Source of the DNA: Tritrichomonas foetus
Lineage: Eukaryota > Parabasalia > Tritrichomonadida > Tritrichomonadidae
Length of the DNA stretch: 64,000 bases
NCBI GenBank assembly: GCA_001839685.1
Contig: MLAK01000860.1
Location: 112,892-176,891 of the forward strand
Direction of reading: 5' to 3'
The position numbers were made by a program, and so were the translations under genes. A model generated the notes under the pieces. That model saw only the letters and a list, made by a program, of their open reading frames with translations, ran no database searches and had not been told where the DNA came from. Below are positions 61,134 through 64,000 of this stretch, piece after piece. Numbering within the stretch: position 1 is the first letter of the stretch; each line of letters starts with the position of its first letter.

Positions 61134-62036
61134 ATTTTTTTTATTTATATCAAAATTATTAATATTTTTTTTTTTTATACTTCATTTTTGTATTTTGGAA
61201 AACATTATAATTTTCGATGGAGGGTCATATGATAATAAAAAGCACGATTTATGATAAGAAATAATCAAGATATTAATGCTATAAAATCACTTTTTATCTC
61301 AATAATTCTCAGAAATTTCTGTGGGGTTTATTTTTTTCTCACAATTTTTTTATGGATTTGGTTTTCTCTGTATCTTGATTTTTAAATTATAATATTTATA
61401 TATTATTAATAGGATTACAATTAAATAATTTTTAGATGACTATAATATCAACAATTATTCATTTAGATCTCTCAATAGTCTTCTACATCTAGAGCTAGTT
61501 AGTTTGTATACATCTTTTTTTTATTCTATTTTGAATATTCATTATTTTTATTATTGAAAAGTATTACAAAAAGTCTAAAAGTTCAAAGAAAATCAACGAT
61601 ATATTTTGTTGGGTCGAATCTCGTTAATTATTTTGGTGATCGGACAAAAAATAAAAATCATATGATAATAAAGATGTTGAAATTACTAATATGATCGAAA
61701 ACTTACGATTAATAGATTATTTTCGATTATTTTTTGGATAAACAAAATAAAAAAAAATTTCACAAGTATCATTGAAACTATCATCACAATTTGTGATTAA
61801 CAAATTTTCTCTCAAATTGTTGATATTTCAATTACTCCTATATTTGAAGTGAAACTATTTGAAGAGAAATTTCTCAGTTGATCTTAAACACTTTTCTATC
61901 ATTTTCTTTTTCCCTTCACAAAATCACTTTTTGTTAATTCATTTTTCTGAAGGGAGTTTCGTGCGAAACTTTAGAATACTTTTATTTTCTTTCAATTTCG
62001 AGATAAACTCCCAATTCAATTTTCTAATTTGATCAA
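61134..62036. other. AT-rich intergenic region upstream of endosulfine
   Basis: CACTTTTTG at 61926-61934. The perfect dyad AGTTTCG-TG-CGAAACT is at 61955-61970, about 70 bp before the ATG at 62037. No gene. Confidence 0.5.
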
Positions 62037-62264
62037 ATGAGCGATGTTGCTATACCGAGAAATAGTGAAAGAAGGTACTCAAGACAAAAAAGGATGAAAA
62101 ACAAGTTTTTCGATTCAGCAGATTGGGTGATGGGCGTTCAAAGCCCACAAGACGCGCAACACATCGATCAGCAAGAACAACGGCAGCCACTTCAAGACGC
62201 AGAGCAAAACTCGGTTTTGAGCCCAGAAGCTCCTAATAATGCATCTCCACTTAGACAATTCTGA
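62037..62264 (+). CDS. ENSA: endosulfine (ENSA/ARPP19/Igo)-like protein, 75 aa
   Basis: Endosulfines inhibit PP2A-B55 when Greatwall-type kinases phosphorylate the serine in FDSGDY. Residues ~12-35, RRYSRQKRMKNKFFDSADWV, align with the animal and yeast motif region (KGQKYFDSGDYNMAK): basic stretch, aromatic, then FDSADW with Ser27 as the predicted phosphosite. The rest is a Gln/Ala/Pro-rich disordered tail, as in the family, which is small (110-170 aa) and unfolded. GD is changed to AD and Tyr to Trp, conservative for binding. The short size makes this a motif-level call. Confidence 0.68.
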   Translation: MSDVAIPRNSERRYSRQKRMKNKFFDSADWVMGVQSPQDAQHIDQQEQRQPLQDAEQNSVLSPEAPNNASPLRQF

Positions 62265-62820
62265 TTTGTTTCGGAAATAGCCAAAGAAAATCAAAAAACT
62301 CAAAAAACAGATCTATCGGTAAATTATTACGTCATATTTGTTAATTTCTTTTTTTATTTATATATTTATTTAAGTCATAGTTTAAAGCTAATATAAGTCA
62401 TTTCTATCTTAATAATGTTCACGAAAGTGGTAATCAAATATATTTTTTGAAGAAACTTCAAACATGTTTGTTTCACATTTTCAGAAATTAAATGTATATA
62501 GTTAAGCATCTCTGTTGAGACCAGTATCGAAGCAAAAAAATTGGCCTTAACTCGAGGCGAACATTTTCACTAATCTTGGTCAAAAATTTTTCGACAAAAA
62601 ATAAGAAAAAAACTTTGGATTTTCATTTTTCCTGGGCCCTTTGTCGTAATGCAGAGGTATAGATGCTTACATATAGTATATCAATGATATTCATCATTCT
62701 CTTCATTTTTCATTGATTATTTATGTTATCACAAAATCATCGATTTTTAAATGAATATAATGTGTTTCATGTTCTATAATGAGCAATCAAATCTCTCAAA
62801 TGGAGTTATCTGATATTTTA
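62265..62820. other. intergenic with relic of the dispersed element (copy 4)
   Basis: GTCGTAATGCAGAGGTATAG at 62643-62662 matches the right end of the 16911-17020 relic; an upstream TTGGTC near 62576 may be the inner dyad. The element end is followed by TA. No gene. Confidence 0.5.
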
Positions 62821-63688
62821 TTAACATTCGTGAATGGTTATGCATTTGTCACAAAAGAATTGATTACATGCTGTGCACTGTTGTAAATGATCACTGTTTC
62901 TACATTGAGAACAGCTTGGCTGCTCTGATGGTTGATACAAAGGCGCAGTCTTTTTTCTTGAATCTCCACATGTTTGAACTTTTGGATAATTTTCTTTTAG
63001 AAAATTTCACGAATTACTGGATCTTCCTCTGCTTCAATAATTTCGAAAAATGATTTACCATTTGGGTCAATTGCATATCTATCATTATATTTATGAGAAT
63101 CATGCCTTTCTAATATTTCATCCAGTTTTCATAGACGGTCATAGTAGTCAATAATGATTGGAAATGATTTGTGATATATATACAGTACTTCCATAATCGG
63201 CATTGCTCGCTCATTTTTGAAAACAGAAAATGGATCAACTTTTTTTCGAGTAGATAAGTCACAAGATCGCCTTCAACACGATCATAAATTTCATCTTGGA
63301 CATAAATTGCTTGGTAGAGAAATAATACGGATCAGCTTTATTCATGAAGTTTTCTAGCTCATCTCTCTCTTCGAAATATTTAATTAATACTTTATTCTAC
63401 CAAGTTGTGAAGCCAAATGTAAAAGTGGTCGATTCAGATAGTTTCGAGGACAGAAGACTTTGTCTAAATCAATTCCTAATCGAGAATCATCATCTAAGAA
63501 GTTTTTTAGTGCAAGGTTAGTATTCTTATTTCCTTTTGGTGGATCGCAACTGAGATGGAGAACATGATCGGTTTGTTTTGTAAAATAACATATTGGCATG
63601 GTAATGGACTTCTCAAAGGAATGTTACAAATTCGATTTGGTGATGTATCTCTCCATTCAATTAAGATTGGATCTGAGGATTTCACCAT
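62821..63688 (-). pseudogene. decayed gene: ankyrin-like N-terminal part, B-box-like zinc finger at C-terminus
   Basis: The coding sense lies on the minus strand in several frames with at least three frameshifts and in-frame stops. Pieces read NYLNRPLLHLASQLGRIKY (ankyrin-like), ERHDSHKYNDRYAIDPNGKS, FFEIIEAEEDPVIREIF, then QPSEQPSCSQCRNSDHLQQC, TACNQFFCDKCITIHEC, stop at 62821. The last part has C-x2-C-x8-C-x2-C-x4-C-x2-C-x3-H-x-C, a B-box/treble-clef-like zinc pattern that is still intact. Ankyrin-repeat proteins are numerous in trichomonads. Sequencing errors are possible, but the number of breaks favours a pseudogene. Confidence 0.6.
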
Positions 63689-63802
63689 ATTTTAATTTTC
63701 TTGTGAGCATCTGATCAACTTCATATTATCTTTATCATTGGAACCTATTACTCCCTTTAATCTCTCAGTAATACTGATGTTATTGTTATTGAATAGTGTT
63801 GT

Positions 63803-63889
63803 TGACCGGTCATTGACCGCTTCTAACGGTCAATTGACCGGACCGGACCGGACCGGACCGGACCGTTAGAAGCGGTCAATGACCGGTCA
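63803..63889. repeat. GC-rich 29-bp perfect inverted repeat around GACCG pentamers
   Basis: Left arm 63803-63831 (TGACCGGTCATTGACCGCTT then CTAACGGTC) is the exact reverse complement of 63861-63889. The 29-bp centre is built of GACCG pentamers (five in a row ending at 63860), and GGTCA/TGACC is also repeated inside the arms. Strikingly GC-rich for this AT-rich DNA. A hairpin or cruciform former of unknown origin. Confidence 0.95.
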
Positions 63890-63929
63890 TTTTCATGTAA
63901 AGTTTACAATTTTTTTCATGATTTTTTCC

Positions 63930-63958
63930 TTTTTTCCTTTTCCGGGAAAAGGAAAAAA
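63930..63958. repeat. 14-bp-arm palindrome TTTTTTCCTTTTCC-G-GGAAAAGGAAAAAA
   Basis: Arms 63930-63943 and 63945-63958 are exact complements around one base, 41 bp after the GACCG palindrome. Purely visible in the sequence; function unknown. Confidence 0.9.
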
Positions 63959-64000
63959 ATGAAATTTTTCACGATTTAGAAAAAAATGACTATTAATTTT

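Noticed and set aside
60787..61254. 155-codon ATG frame
   Set aside because: Its second half translates T-runs into Phe/Leu/Ile; a second frame over the same DNA is far more protein-like.

Overview
The window is AT-rich, intron-poor protist nuclear DNA that most resembles a trichomonad (Tritrichomonas/Trichomonas type). The reasons are single-exon genes, very short 5' leaders, initiator-like TCACTT/TCATTT elements a few bases before the ATG of the histone and nucleotide-kinase genes, eukaryotic core genes (H2A, H2B, eIF2-beta, RNA polymerase III subunit 2), flagellar genes, a PPDK-family gene, and mariner and pogo-type DNA transposons. The species cannot be fixed from sequence alone. Several apparent longer starts use TTG or GTG; I moved these to the first in-frame ATG.

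Layout. 1-1.1 kb: right end of a mariner element with an uninterrupted transposase frame. 1.5-12.8 kb: EF-hand-like protein, coiled-coil protein, helical-repeat protein, BTB-like/beta-trefoil-like protein, WDR60-type dynein-2 intermediate chain, and a CAMK-like kinase. 12.8-17 kb: long intergenic DNA around an orphan histone H2A and an unknown gene. 17.3-23.5 kb: a NAP1/HEM (WAVE complex) gene split by a pogo-like transposon that contains an assembly gap. 23.6-30.6 kb: three genes of unknown function. 31-38.5 kb: two caspase-fold proteins lacking catalytic residues, a coiled-coil protein, eIF2-beta and an unknown gene. 38.9-45.7 kb: RPC2, a short UVSSA-like protein, and an MPDU1-like PQ-loop protein. 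46.4-51.3 kb: a multi-pass membrane protein, a membrane-anchored phospholipase B-like protein, and an acidic protein. 51.6-52.6 kb: divergent H2B/H2A pair. 53-59.4 kb: a PPDK-like pseudoenzyme, a UMP-CMP/adenylate kinase, a DRC12/CCDC153-like protein, and a WDR68/DCAF7-like protein. 60-64 kb: two decayed genes, an endosulfine-like protein, and a GC-rich perfect palindrome at the edge.

How the genes fit together. There is no operon logic. Genes lie on both strands, often divergently, and serve motility and cytoskeleton (WDR60, DRC12, NAP1), chromatin and transcription (H2A, H2B, RPC2, UVSSA), translation (eIF2-beta), secretory and lysosomal functions (PLB-like, MPDU1-like), and cell-cycle signalling (endosulfine, kinase, WDR68).

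The most notable observations are: (i) the pogo insertion in NAP1, whose removal with one TA restores one continuous frame of about 1,108 codons; (ii) a PPDK homologue with Arg at the phospho-His position and no catalytic Cys; (iii) a nearly identical 23-bp-arm hairpin just upstream of two genes; (iv) a recurrent (A/C)ACTTTTT motif upstream of many genes; (v) two caspase-fold proteins without a complete His/Cys dyad; (vi) a 29-bp perfect inverted repeat around GACCG pentamers.
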